Assembly: GCF_000759345.1 (NCBI RefSeq)
Contig: NZ_JPZL01000001.1
Coordinates: 1,488,001-1,552,000 of the forward strand
Direction of reading: 5' to 3'
From: Litchfieldella xinjiangensis
Lineage (GTDB): Bacteria > Pseudomonadota > Gammaproteobacteria > Pseudomonadales > Halomonadaceae
DNA length: 64,000 bases
Both the position numbers and the translations under genes were made by a program. This document shows positions 52,844 through 61,443 of the stretch, piece after piece (within the stretch, counting starts at the first letter, position 1; every line of letters begins with the position of its first letter). A model generated the notes under the pieces. The model saw only the letters and a list, made by a program, of their open reading frames with translations. It made no database searches and was not told the DNA's origin.

Positions 52844-54172
52844 GTGTCCCTCTCCGAGCGTAACCCCGCCCAGCGTATCTGGCTCCTGGCCTGGCCGATC
52901 ATCCTCTCCAATATCACCGTGCCGCTGCTGGGTCTGGTGGATACGGCCGTGGTAGGCCACCTGTCGGACTCGCGCTACCTGGCTGGGGTCACGCTGGGGG
53001 CCACCCTGTTCAGCTTTCTTTATTGGGGCTTCGGCTTTTTACGCATGGGCACCACGGGGTTGACCTCCCAGGCGGCCGGGCGCGAAAGCAACAGCGACGT
53101 TCGCAACCTGCTGGGGCAGGCGCTGATCATGGCAGTGGTCATCGGGGCGGCATTGATCCTGCTGTCGCGCCCCTTGATCGGCCTGGGGCTCTGGCTGCTC
53201 GACGGCAGTGAAGTCGCCACCGAACTGGCTGCAGAATATGCCAGCATTCGCATCCTCTCGGCCCCTGCGGTGCTCGCCAATTACGCGATCCTCGGCTGGT
53301 TCCTGGGACAGCAGAATTCCCGGGTCACGCTGGCCATCATGGTGCTGACCAATAGCGTGAACATCCTGCTCGACGTGCTGTTCGTGGTGGTGCTCGGCAT
53401 GACCAGCGATGGCGTGGCGTGGGCGACGGTCATTGCGGACTATACGGCCCTGCTGGCCGGCCTGTGGCTGGTGTGTCGCCAATTAGGGCGGCTCGAGGGG
53501 CGCTTCCTGGGGGAGCGCCTGCTTCGGCTTGGTGCCTATCGCGAACTCTTTCAGGTCAATGCCCAGCTGTTTTTACGCACCCTGGGGCTGCTGTTTGCAC
53601 TGGCTTTCTTCACGGCACAAGGGGCCAGCCAGGGCGATACGGTGCTCGCCGCCAACGCTGTTCTGCTGCAGTTCATCATGCTCGTCTCCTACGGTCTGGA
53701 CGGTTTTGCGCATGCCGCCGAGGCGTTGACCGGCCGCGCCATTGGCGCACGCCAGTGGCAAGCCTTTGCCGACTCGGTGCGCGCTGCCGCGCGATTGTCG
53801 TTGGTCACGGCGGGGGCTGCGGCACTCGCCTTTGCCGTGGGCGGGGAGGCCTTGATCGCCCTGTTGACGGGATTGCCTGAAGTGCGTGCTACGGCCGGAA
53901 CCTACCTACCGTGGATGGTGGCGCTTCCCCTGATCGCCGTATGGAGTTATCTGTTCGACGGGGTGTTCATCGGGGCCACGGCCACCCGCGAGATGCGCAA
54001 TAGCGTGTTTGCCGGCCTCGCGGTCTATCTCCCCGCCTGGTGGTTGTTGCAGCCTCTGGGCAATCACGGCTTATGGCTTTCCTTCGTTCTCTTTACCCTG
54101 GTGCGCTCTGCCACGCTGAGCGCCTATTACTTGCATTACCGTCGTACGCGCTGGTCCGCGGCGCAGCGTTGA
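52844..54172 (+). CDS. MATE family efflux transporter (DinF-like)
   Basis: A 442-residue, 12-segment membrane exporter. Start GTG 52844 (MSLSERNPAQRIWLLAWPIILSN). The N-terminal sequence LVDTAVVGHLSDSRYLAGVTLG and GFLRMGTTGLTSQAAGRE are typical of the DinF branch of MATE proteins. No SOS box was found upstream, unlike E. coli dinF. Substrate unknown. Confidence 0.9.
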   Translation: MSLSERNPAQRIWLLAWPIILSNITVPLLGLVDTAVVGHLSDSRYLAGVTLGATLFSFLYWGFGFLRMGTTGLTSQAAGRESNSDVRNLLGQALIMAVVIGAALILLSRPLIGLGLWLLDGSEVATELAAEYASIRILSAPAVLANYAILGWFLGQQNSRVTLAIMVLTNSVNILLDVLFVVVLGMTSDGVAWATVIADYTALLAGLWLVCRQLGRLEGRFLGERLLRLGAYRELFQVNAQLFLRTLGLLFALAFFTAQGASQGDTVLAANAVLLQFIMLVSYGLDGFAHAAEALTGRAIGARQWQAFADSVRAAARLSLVTAGAAALAFAVGGEALIALLTGLPEVRATAGTYLPWMVALPLIAVWSYLFDGVFIGATATREMRNSVFAGLAVYLPAWWLLQPLGNHGLWLSFVLFTLVRSATLSAYYLHYRRTRWSAAQR

Positions 54173-54242
54173 CGAGCCTTACCGCACATAACTGATAAAT
54201 GGACTAGCTTGAACGAAACGACAAACAACAAGCGACCTCGCC

Positions 54243-55553
54243 ATGCTCAGATTGATCTCGCGCCCAGCCGTTAGGCTAGTCGAGCGCTACCTGCCCGATC
54301 CTTATATCTTCGTGCTGATTCTGACTGTGGTGGCCGCCGCAGCGGCCATCGGCATCGAGCGGCAAAGCCCCTTGGCCGTAATGCGCTACTGGGGGGATGG
54401 GTTCTGGAACCTGCTGACGTTCTCGATGCAGATGTTGCTGGTGCTGGTAACGGGCTTCATGCTCGCCAACACGCCACCGGTAAAGCAACTGCTACAACGC
54501 CTGGCCGCCCTGGCCGGTACCCCGGCCAGGGCGATCCTGCTGGTCAGCCTGGTGTCGCTGACGGCAAGCTGGATCAACTGGGGGTTCGGCCTGGTGGTGG
54601 GGGCGCTGTTCGCCAAGGAGCTGGCTCGTCTCGTACGTGTCGATTATCGGCTGCTGATTGCCAGCGCCTATTCCGGCTTCATTGTCTGGCATGGTGGCCT
54701 GGCGGGATCGATACCGCTGACGATCGCCACCGATGGCCACTTCACAGCCGACCGGATTGGCGTGATCGGTACCGGCGCCACCATCTTCTCGGGATTCAAC
54801 CTGGCGATCGTCGCGTGTCTGTTCATCGTGGTGCCCCTGGTCAATCGCCTCATGCTTCCCAACGAGCGCGACAGTGTCTATGTCGACTCCAAGCTCCTCG
54901 ACGATTCACCGCCATCCAGCGGGCGCATCACACGGCCGGCCGAATATCTCGAGAACACGCCCCTCCTGTCGTGGCTGGTCGGAATTCCTGCCCTGCTCTA
55001 TCTATTGGATCATTTCGTGTTACGGGGCGGCGGCCTCAACCTGAACGTAGTCAACTTTCTGTTCCTGTCGCTCGCCATCGTCTTGCACCGCTCGCCACGC
55101 CGCTTGCTGGAAAGTCTGTATGAAGCGGTCAAGGGCGGGGCGGGTATCGTCATACAGTTCCCGTTCTATGCGGGGATCATGGCAATCATGGTCGAATCGG
55201 GCCTGGCCGAGACCCTTTCAGAGAACTTCGTCTCGTTTGCCACGGCTGAGACACTGCCCTTCTGGTCCTTCATCAGTGCCGGCGTGGTCAATATGTTCGT
55301 CCCCTCCGGTGGCGGCCAATGGGCGGTTCAGGCACCGGTCATGCTACCGGCTGCCGAAGCGCTGGGGGCCGATGTGGCACGCGTTGCCATGGGCGTGGCC
55401 TGGGGCGACGCCTGGACCAACCTGCTGCAACCCTTCTGGGCGCTGCCGGTCCTGGCGATCGCCGGGCTCAAGGCCAAGGACATCATGGGGTTCTGCCTGA
55501 TCCAGCTTTTCATCACCGGCACGGTGATCGGGCTGCTATTGACCTATCTGTAG
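54243..55553 (+). CDS. atoE: Short-chain fatty acid transporter, AtoE family
   Basis: A 436-residue polytopic protein. Motifs of the AtoE family: RYLPDPYIFVLILT at the N-terminus, SWINWGFGLVVGALFAKEL, YSGFIVWHGGLAGSIPLTIA, and FVPSGGGQWAVQAPVMLPAA near the C-terminus. Members are thought to take up short-chain fatty acids; no ato CoA-transferase genes are adjacent. The upstream 70-base spacer shows no clear promoter. Confidence 0.88.
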   Translation: MLRLISRPAVRLVERYLPDPYIFVLILTVVAAAAAIGIERQSPLAVMRYWGDGFWNLLTFSMQMLLVLVTGFMLANTPPVKQLLQRLAALAGTPARAILLVSLVSLTASWINWGFGLVVGALFAKELARLVRVDYRLLIASAYSGFIVWHGGLAGSIPLTIATDGHFTADRIGVIGTGATIFSGFNLAIVACLFIVVPLVNRLMLPNERDSVYVDSKLLDDSPPSSGRITRPAEYLENTPLLSWLVGIPALLYLLDHFVLRGGGLNLNVVNFLFLSLAIVLHRSPRRLLESLYEAVKGGAGIVIQFPFYAGIMAIMVESGLAETLSENFVSFATAETLPFWSFISAGVVNMFVPSGGGQWAVQAPVMLPAAEALGADVARVAMGVAWGDAWTNLLQPFWALPVLAIAGLKAKDIMGFCLIQLFITGTVIGLLLTYL

Positions 55554-55607
55554 GCCATTGTTCATCAAAAGCGGCACCTGCCTGCCCAAGGCCCCTAACG
55601 GAGCCGA

Positions 55608-55901
55608 TCAGTGCTTGTCGGGGGTGTAGCCAGGGGGGTCGCTTGCGGGAAACGATTCCGCACTCGCCTCGTCGGCGATGGCATCGTTTTCCCCGACGGG
55701 CGGTGCCGTCAGCATCTTTTCGGCATCGGTCACGATCAAGCGATCGTTTTCTGCCTCATCGAGCACGGAATACGGTACCCAGCGAAACGAGCCATCCGGC
55801 GCAACGAGTTGCGCGTACTTCTCGCCGAGGACATCGACCGTGCCGAGCATCTTTTGATCCGGGGTGAGTACCTCGACCCCGACCCGATATGCGGTTGCCA
55901 T
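55608..55901 (-). CDS. Small acidic protein with a PRC-barrel-like region and C-terminal ESFPASDPPGY motif
   Basis: The 97-residue protein starts at ATG 55901 (MATAYRVGVEVLTPDQK), with AGGAGG upstream; the longer open frame has no ribosome site. Residues 1-55 look like a DUF2171/PRC-barrel-like beta domain (GVEVLTPDQKMLGTVDVLGEKYAQL). The C-terminus ends ASAESFPASDPPGYTPDKH; an ESFPASDPP tail recurs in many small proteobacterial proteins, often stress-related. No function is assigned. It stands alone between convergent atoE and the divergent thioesterase gene. Confidence 0.75.
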   Translation of the reverse strand: MATAYRVGVEVLTPDQKMLGTVDVLGEKYAQLVAPDGSFRWVPYSVLDEAENDRLIVTDAEKMLTAPPVGENDAIADEASAESFPASDPPGYTPDKH

Positions 55902-56047
55902 CTGTCTCTCCTCCTTGAATGCACGGATCATCTTAGTACACAGTACAGCACATTCCTCGGGCCTCTTGCCAAGTGCACCCGAACGTCCCATGGGCCACGA
56001 AAACATGTTACACCTATAGGCTATTTCCCCGGCGCGATGAAAACGCT

Positions 56048-56575
56048 ATGACCCCAGACGACCTGCCCCGCCAGCATGAGCTTTCGATGACCGTCCTGAT
56101 GACGCCGGACATGGCAAATTTCAGTGGCAAGGTTCACGGCGGGGCCATTCTCAAGAAACTCGATGAAGTCGCCTATGCCTGCGCCAGCCGCTATTCAGGC
56201 AGCTATGTCGTGACGCTATCGGTCGACCAGGTGCTGTTCAAGCAACCGATCCATGTCGGTGAACTGGTGACGTTCCTGGCATGCGTTAACCATGTGGGAC
56301 GCTCTTCCATGGAAATCGGCATCAAGGTGGTTGCCGAGAACATTCAGGATAAAGTGATCCGTCATACCAATAGCTGTTATCTGACCATGGTGGCCATCAA
56401 TGAAGCCGGCAAGCCGGCACTGGTTCCCCCGCTGCGGCTGGAAACGCCGTTGCAGGAGCTGCGCTTCGAGAAAGCCGCCCTGCGCAAGAAATTGCGCAAG
56501 GAAGCCGAGGAAGAGGCACGGCGTACCCATGAGGACTACTACGCGGAGCAGCGTCTCGGCCAGGGCAAGCCGTGA
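56048..56575 (+). CDS. Acyl-CoA thioesterase, hotdog fold
   Basis: A 175-residue thioesterase of the YciA/acyl-CoA hydrolase group. From ATG 56048 (MTPDDLPRQHELSMTVLMTPDMANFSG) it shows the hotdog helix GGAILKKLDEVAYACASRYSG, with catalytic Asp near residue 40, and VTLSVDQVLFKQPIHVGELV. A charged C-terminal helix (EKAALRKKLRKEAEEEARR) extends the domain. An alternative upstream start at 55973 is less likely. Confidence 0.88.
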   Translation: MTPDDLPRQHELSMTVLMTPDMANFSGKVHGGAILKKLDEVAYACASRYSGSYVVTLSVDQVLFKQPIHVGELVTFLACVNHVGRSSMEIGIKVVAENIQDKVIRHTNSCYLTMVAINEAGKPALVPPLRLETPLQELRFEKAALRKKLRKEAEEEARRTHEDYYAEQRLGQGKP

Positions 56576-56628
56576 ACCGCAGCGATCCTACGAGAGATGC
56601 GCCTAGTCGCGTGGCACAAGGAGGCGCC

Positions 56629-57639
56629 ATGTCACCCTCACCGCGAACCCCCAATTCCCGCCTGGAGCGGCTTCATGTCGCCTGGGATCTTTTCATCATC
56701 GCGTTGGTCATCATCAACCTGTCATTGCTGCTGTTCGACAGTCTGTTCCTCGTTCCTCCGCTCAACAGCGCCTTCGAGGCGGTCGCCCCTGGCTTGCACG
56801 GCTTCTACGACCAGCAGATACACGCAAACTTCTTGCGCATCGACCTGGCGTTCGTTGCGATCTTCCTATTCGATGTACTGCTGGGCTGGGCCGTTGCCAT
56901 CGCCGAGCGCCGCTACCATCGCTGGTTCTTCTATCCCTTCGTGCATTGGTACGACGTGCTGGGCTGCATCCCGCTAAGCGGATTCAGGCTCTTGCGCGTG
57001 TTGCGGGTAGTCACCCTGCTGTATCGCCTGCAACGCCTCGGCCTGATCGATGTGAAGCGCTGGTATATCGCCGGTTTCGTTGCCAAGTATTACGACATCC
57101 TGCTGGAAGAGCTCTCGGACCGCATCGCGCTGCGCATGCTGAGCACCGCCCAGGATCAGGTTCGCTCCAGCGAGTCGTTGTCCAGGCGCCTGGTCGATGA
57201 TGTCATCATGCCCCGCAAGCAGCAGTTGATGCGCGAGATCACCGGGCGCATCGAAGAGATGGCGGGCAATGCCTATGCACGTAACCAGGGCGACCTGATG
57301 CGCTATGTCAGTGCCCTGGTCGGCCGTACTCTGGCCGAGAGTCGCGAGATTCAGCGGCTCAAACGTCTGCCCATGGGCGGACAAGTGGCATCGGCACTGG
57401 ACGATACATTGAGTGATATTGCGTGCCGCCTGGTCCATGAAGCCGTGGAGGGTCTGCGCTCGCCCGAATTCAATACGCTGTTGGAGCGTGTCACGGATAG
57501 CGGATTCGATGCCTGGCTCCAGGTCGATAACCGTACCGACCGAATCACCGAGCACGTGCTGGTGGATATGCTCGAGGTCGTCAAGGAGCAGGTCGCCAGG
57601 CAGAACTGGAAGAAAAAGTATGCGGCTCCCGACCGCTGA
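56629..57639 (+). CDS. Voltage-sensor-like membrane protein without a pore domain
   Basis: A 336-residue protein starting at ATG 56629, with AAGGAGG four bases upstream. Four membrane segments are visible: about 16-43, 70-92, 98-116 and an S4-like helix at 118-137 whose arginines fall at R120, R123, R126, R133 and R136. Counter-charges Asp72, Asp82 and Asp109 (HWYDVLGCIPL) sit as in voltage-sensor S2 and S3. No selectivity filter or S5-S6 follows; instead about 190 residues of soluble helices (ELSDRIALRMLSTAQDQ to the end) do. Family annotation elsewhere is a generic ion transporter. Overall architecture is clear; function is not. Confidence 0.7.
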   Translation: MSPSPRTPNSRLERLHVAWDLFIIALVIINLSLLLFDSLFLVPPLNSAFEAVAPGLHGFYDQQIHANFLRIDLAFVAIFLFDVLLGWAVAIAERRYHRWFFYPFVHWYDVLGCIPLSGFRLLRVLRVVTLLYRLQRLGLIDVKRWYIAGFVAKYYDILLEELSDRIALRMLSTAQDQVRSSESLSRRLVDDVIMPRKQQLMREITGRIEEMAGNAYARNQGDLMRYVSALVGRTLAESREIQRLKRLPMGGQVASALDDTLSDIACRLVHEAVEGLRSPEFNTLLERVTDSGFDAWLQVDNRTDRITEHVLVDMLEVVKEQVARQNWKKKYAAPDR

Positions 57640-57679
57640 TGGTCGAGGATCGCCCCTTTCACATCGCACGGACACAACC

Positions 57680-58285
57680 ATGATCGAGGGATTGGCGTTT
57701 CTCGGGCCGGCGGCGTTATATATGATCAGCATGACCATCACGCCCGGCCCCAACAACATGATGCTGACCGCCTCGGGGGCCAACTACGGTTTCTGGCGAA
57801 CCGTACCGCACCTGCTGGGCATTCTCGGCGGCTGCTTCGTCCTGTTTTCGGGAATCGCGCTGGGACTGGGGCTGCTCTTCGAACGTTACCCTTCCGTGCA
57901 GTGGGCGTTGCGTCTGGCCGGGAGCGCCTATTTACTCTACCTGGCCTGGAAGATCGCCACCGCACCGCCCCCGACCCTCAAGACGCGTGGTGAAGGTCAA
58001 CCGCTCTCCTTCTGGCAGGCAGCGGCCTTCCAATTCGCCAACCCAAAGGCATGGGTGATGGGACTGGCGTTGATGGCGGGATTCCTGCCCCAGGGTGGCG
58101 ACACGGTATGGAATGCCTTGCTGTTGGCCGGCTTTGCCGAACTGGTGGCTCTGCCCTGTATCGCGCTATGGGCCGGTTTCGGTATGGCCATCGGACGTCT
58201 GCTGAAGAGCGACCGGGCGTGGCGCATCTTCAACTGGCTGATGGGCGGGCTGACAGCGGCCTGCGTCATTTTTATTCTTAAATAA
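57680..58285 (+). CDS. LysE/RhtB family exporter
   Basis: A 201-residue amino acid or metabolite exporter with six hydrophobic segments. Start ATG 57680 (MIEGLAFLGPAALYMISMTITPGPNN). The family signature TPGPNNMMLTASGANYGF is near residues 20-38, and FQFANPKAWVMGLA near residue 117. Ends one base before the convergent I78 gene stop. Substrate unknown. Confidence 0.9.
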   Translation: MIEGLAFLGPAALYMISMTITPGPNNMMLTASGANYGFWRTVPHLLGILGGCFVLFSGIALGLGLLFERYPSVQWALRLAGSAYLLYLAWKIATAPPPTLKTRGEGQPLSFWQAAAFQFANPKAWVMGLALMAGFLPQGGDTVWNALLLAGFAELVALPCIALWAGFGMAIGRLLKSDRAWRIFNWLMGGLTAACVIFILK

Positions 58286-58624
58286 TCATCCACACGTGAT
58301 GCGTGAAATGACACCCTTCTCATCGAGATGCAGATTGATACGCTCGGGACGGTGATCCATCGTTGCCATGTCACCCGGCCTCAGCACACGGATGCGCTGT
58401 GCCCCGCTCTCGCTGACGATGGCATCCTGAAGCCGCTCATTGAGCGTCCGACCCACCCGATCCTGAACCGAGCCCGCATTGCAGCCCTGCTGCGCGGCCG
58501 TGTGATCGACCCGGGGCGGCGGCGGAGCGGGGTCGCGCCCTGCCCCCGGGCCTGCCGTAGAACAGGCGGAAAGCAGCAGGGCACAGCCAAGGGAAGCACA
58601 GCCCAGGGAAAAGAGTTGTCTCAC
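58286..58624 (-). CDS. I78-family peptidase inhibitor lipoprotein
   Basis: A 112-residue secreted lipoprotein beginning at GTG 58624, with lipobox LLSAC (acylated Cys21), a Pro-rich linker and an I78 inhibitor domain: GCNAGSVQDRVGRTL, ESGAQRIRVLRPGDMATMDHRPERINLHLDEKGVISRITCG. The two cysteines bracket the domain. It may protect the envelope from serine proteases, as the family suggests. Confidence 0.85.
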   Translation of the reverse strand: MRQLFSLGCASLGCALLLSACSTAGPGAGRDPAPPPPRVDHTAAQQGCNAGSVQDRVGRTLNERLQDAIVSESGAQRIRVLRPGDMATMDHRPERINLHLDEKGVISRITCG

Positions 58625-58689
58625 GTACCCCTACCTCGCAATGACCGATAATCCGAAATGTGCGGTAAACCCGTTCTCTGACGCAAAGA

Positions 58690-58716
58690 GGGCGAGCCGC
58701 CGATAGCGACCCGCCC
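58690..58716 (-). terminator. Possible weak terminator after the entericidin-like gene
   Basis: GGGCG/CGCCC outer pairing (58690-58694, 58712-58716) with partly paired interior; the leftward tail is CTCTTTGCG, only weakly U-rich. Doubtful. Confidence 0.3.
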
Positions 58717-58738
58717 CCATCAGAGCAATGCAGTGAGA

Positions 58739-58870
58739 TTACTCGGCTTGGTTTTGAATCGCCTCACCGCCGCTCTCGACATCTTCACCTGCGCCTTCCA
58801 TGGTATTGCAACCACCCAATAGGCCCATGGTCATCAGCACGGCGAGTGAGAGAAAGATCGACTTGCGCAT
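58739..58870 (-). CDS. Entericidin-like lipoprotein, paralogue 1
   Basis: A 43-residue lipoprotein from ATG 58870, with AAGGAGG upstream. The signal peptide MRKSIFLSLAVLMTMGLLGG ends in lipobox LLGGC (Cys21), and the mature part is CNTMEGAGEDVESGGEAIQN-QAE, matching the entericidin A/B pattern CNTxxGxGxDIxxGGxxI. In E. coli entericidins form a toxin-antidote-like pair affecting lysis; here the role is untested. Confidence 0.9.
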   Translation of the reverse strand: MRKSIFLSLAVLMTMGLLGGCNTMEGAGEDVESGGEAIQNQAE

Positions 58871-58963
58871 GGTTGTCCTCCTTAACGTGTTCCGGGATCC
58901 AATTGTCATCCTTCCGGATGTCCCAAATCAGCCTAGCAGTCATGCCCCGCTTTCGCACATCGC

Positions 58964-59095
58964 TTAACTTGAGGCATCCTGCACAGCCTCGCCACCTCGC
59001 TCGATGTCTTCACCCGCGCCACGAATGGTATTGCAACCCGACAGCACCAAAAGTGACACCAAAAGAATACCGACCAATGCCTGAATGCGTTTCAT
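58964..59095 (-). CDS. Entericidin-like lipoprotein, paralogue 2
   Basis: A second 43-residue paralogue from ATG 59095, with AAGGAGA upstream. Signal peptide MKRIQALVGILLVSLLVLSG, lipobox LSGC (Cys21), mature part CNTIRGAGEDIERGGEAVQD-ASS. It sits 93 bases upstream of paralogue 1 on the same strand, the same tandem arrangement as ecnA-ecnB. Confidence 0.9.
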   Translation of the reverse strand: MKRIQALVGILLVSLLVLSGCNTIRGAGEDIERGGEAVQDASS

Positions 59096-59246
59096 CGACA
59101 TCTCCTTCCCTATGGTTGGGATTGTTGCGCTACGCTGTTGCAGGACAACTAATATATCGCTCCCCTTTTTACTCTAGTCGGCTTTGGCCGAATGACCAGC
59201 AGGCGGTGAGCGGTTCGCTCAGCCCATCCATTGACGAGGCTCTCAC

Positions 59247-59675
59247 ATGTCGGATTTCGTTCTCGACCCGCGCCTGGAACAGGACAGTCGCTTTATCGCC
59301 GATCTCCCGCTGTGTCAGGTGCGCCTGATGAACGATGCGCGCTATGCGTGGGTGCTGTTGATACCGCGCCGCCAGGATACCGTGGAAGTCTTCGACCTTG
59401 ACGACTCGGATCAAAGCCAGCTGTGGCGAGAAGCGACTGGACTGGGCCAGGCATTGAAGCAGCAGGTGGCTGGAGACAAGCTCAACCTAGCCACGCTGGG
59501 CAATGTGGTTTCCCAGCTGCATGTGCATGTCGTTGTGCGCAAGCGCGGTGACGATGCCTGGCCGGGCCCCATCTGGGGACACGGCCAGGCGCGTCCCTAC
59601 CACAGCGAGGTCATGAGCGAGACGCTCGAACGACTCCAGACGATGATAGCGTCTCTACGATCATCACTGGAGTGA
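59247..59675 (+). CDS. HIT family protein
   Basis: A 142-residue nucleotide-binding hydrolase or transferase with the histidine triad QLHVHVVVR near residues 91-99 and an N-terminal FVLDPRLEQDSRFIADLPLC, typical of a proteobacterial subgroup. WGHGQ follows in the C-terminal part. It probably acts on AMP-linked substrates; the specific substrate is unknown. Confidence 0.88.
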   Translation: MSDFVLDPRLEQDSRFIADLPLCQVRLMNDARYAWVLLIPRRQDTVEVFDLDDSDQSQLWREATGLGQALKQQVAGDKLNLATLGNVVSQLHVHVVVRKRGDDAWPGPIWGHGQARPYHSEVMSETLERLQTMIASLRSSLE

Positions 59676-59699
59676 CCGACCTGTCGCCCCGAGCCGTTA

Positions 59700-60717
59700 C
59701 TATCTGAAAGGGTGACTGCTGGCAGCGGGACTCGGCGTTGCCGGTTCGCCCAGCAATGGCATGGCCGGCATCGAGGCGCCTGCCAGACTCAGGGAGATCC
59801 CCAGCGTCATGATGACCGCCCCGCCACATAGGGCCGCCCAGCCAGAGACGCGCTCGAGACGGGCCGCCCCGGCGCTCGAGGCGTAGCGTCGTGTCGCCCA
59901 GTCCCTGGCCAGCACGCTCGCCAAGGCCAGTCCGGTCACGGCCAGGGCCGTTCCTGCCGACATTGTCAGTACGGCCGCAACGCCGACCCAGAAGTGACCC
60001 AACAGGGACGCTGCGCCGAGCATCAGGACACCGCCGCTGCAAGGCCTGATGCCAATGGCGACTACCGTTGAAAGCGCCGTACGCCAATCCCCGGTGCGGG
60101 CAGGATCGACATGATGCTCATGCCCGCAGCCGCATGCCGAATGGTGACGATGTGATTCGTGCGTGGCAGTCACTGGCGTGGCGTCACGAGAAGGCACTGT
60201 TGGTGAAGGCGTACGACGCAGTTGACGCAACGCGCGCCAGCATAGCCAGGCACCCAACAAGGCGACCTTCAGGAAACTGGCGCGTTCGACCCAGACCACC
60301 GACCCCAGCGCCTCGCGCGTCAGCCAGCCCAGGCCATGAACGAGCACCGACACCAGGGCAATGGCCACCCCCGCCTGTAACAAGGACGCAGCGCAGGATA
60401 GCCACACGGCTCGCCAGCGCGCCCCTCCCTGGGAGAGCAGGTACGGTGGTCAGCACCGCCTTGCCATGCCCGGGACCGGCGGCATGAAAGACACCGTAGA
60501 AAAAACTCAGCCCCAGCAAGGTGCCCCAGGCGGCCGAAGACGGCGTGTCGGAAAACGCCGTGATCGCCAACGTCAACAAGCGATGCAGGTCGCGCTGCCA
60601 ACTGAGCACTTGAATGCCCATCGCCGCGAACAAGCCCTGCAGCGTCGGCCAGAGCACTATAGCGAGCAGAATGACCACAAGCATGATGCCGCCCATGGCG
60701 GCGAACTTCAGTCGCAC
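59700..60717 (-). pseudogene. NicO/RcnA-family nickel-cobalt transporter with a frameshift
   Basis: The gene is read leftward in two frames. The first part (60717 to about 60445) gives MRLKFAAMGGIMLVVILL through FFYGVFHAAGPGHGKAVLTT; homologous sequence then continues in another frame as YLLSQGGARWRAVWLSCAASLLQAG through IGIRPCSGGVLMLGAAS to 59700. One extra base in ACCACCGTACCTG (plus strand near 60441-60450) explains the shift. The His-rich loop HESHRHHSACGCGHEHH fits metal binding. It overlaps the DUF1007 gene by 10 bases. It may be a sequencing error, a true pseudogene or a translational frameshift. Confidence 0.75.
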
Positions 60718-61400
60718 GTCACCACTCCCGTCTCGGCGAAGTGTCGCCCCAATCCCGGCTCGGCCTGCTCATCGACATCGAGCATGGCCGCCCGAGCGAC
60801 CAGCGCCGGGTCGGGGTTCGCGGGCTCGATAGTCGATTGGCAGGCGGGCATCGCTTGCGACAACTGCAAGGCGTCTTCGCGAGGCGTATTGTCATCATCG
60901 GCCTCGTGAACCACCTCGATATAGTAAGTAGGATCGAAGACCTGGTACCGCAGCGTCTTGCCGGCAAGGGATTGCGGCGTTTCAAGGGGCAAATGAAAAC
61001 TGAACTCGATGCGGCCCTCACGGTAATCCACGCTGTAAGACTCGACAGCCCCCATCGCGACCTGGCGGCCACCCAGGGTCAACTCGGTGTAATAATGATG
61101 AGGGGCCAGATTGGCGACGATTTCGCTGCCCAGCTGATCGAGTCGCGACGCCATGCTGGCATCGCCACCGGCTGCCTGCAGCTCTTCGACAAGTACCAAG
61201 CTATAGAACGGATCAAGACGCCAACGCTGGTGCAGAGCCTCGGCCTCGCCTGTCTCACTCACGACGACCCCCATGCTCAGATCGAACCAGCCATGCGGAT
61301 GCGCGGTCGCCAGCGTACTCCACCCTGCACTTCCCATCCACACCAACGCCGCGATGGCCAAGCGGCTGGCATCGCGGCGCGAGAATAGCGCAACTCCCAT
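60708..61400 (-). CDS. DUF1007 periplasmic protein, partner of a NicO metal transporter
   Basis: A 230-residue secreted protein from ATG 61400. Its signal peptide (MGVALFSRRDASRLAIAALV, then GSAGWSTLATA) is followed at once by the family hallmark AHPHGWFDLSMGVVV. DUF1007 genes commonly stand beside NicO/RcnA genes; a role in delivering divalent metal has been proposed but not established. Two further cysteines (MPACQST, VVTCD-end) may form a disulfide. First gene of this pair. Confidence 0.82.
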   Translation of the reverse strand: MGVALFSRRDASRLAIAALVWMGSAGWSTLATAHPHGWFDLSMGVVVSETGEAEALHQRWRLDPFYSLVLVEELQAAGGDASMASRLDQLGSEIVANLAPHHYYTELTLGGRQVAMGAVESYSVDYREGRIEFSFHLPLETPQSLAGKTLRYQVFDPTYYIEVVHEADDDNTPREDALQLSQAMPACQSTIEPANPDPALVARAAMLDVDEQAEPGLGRHFAETGVVTCD

Positions 61401-61443
61401 CGTCTGAACGACCTCAGTAATGATCCCGATACAAGGAAAGCGG

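Noticed and set aside
52791..52844. SOS control of the DinF-like MATE gene
   Set aside because: No CTGT-N8-ACAG was found in the spacer, so no LexA control is claimed.
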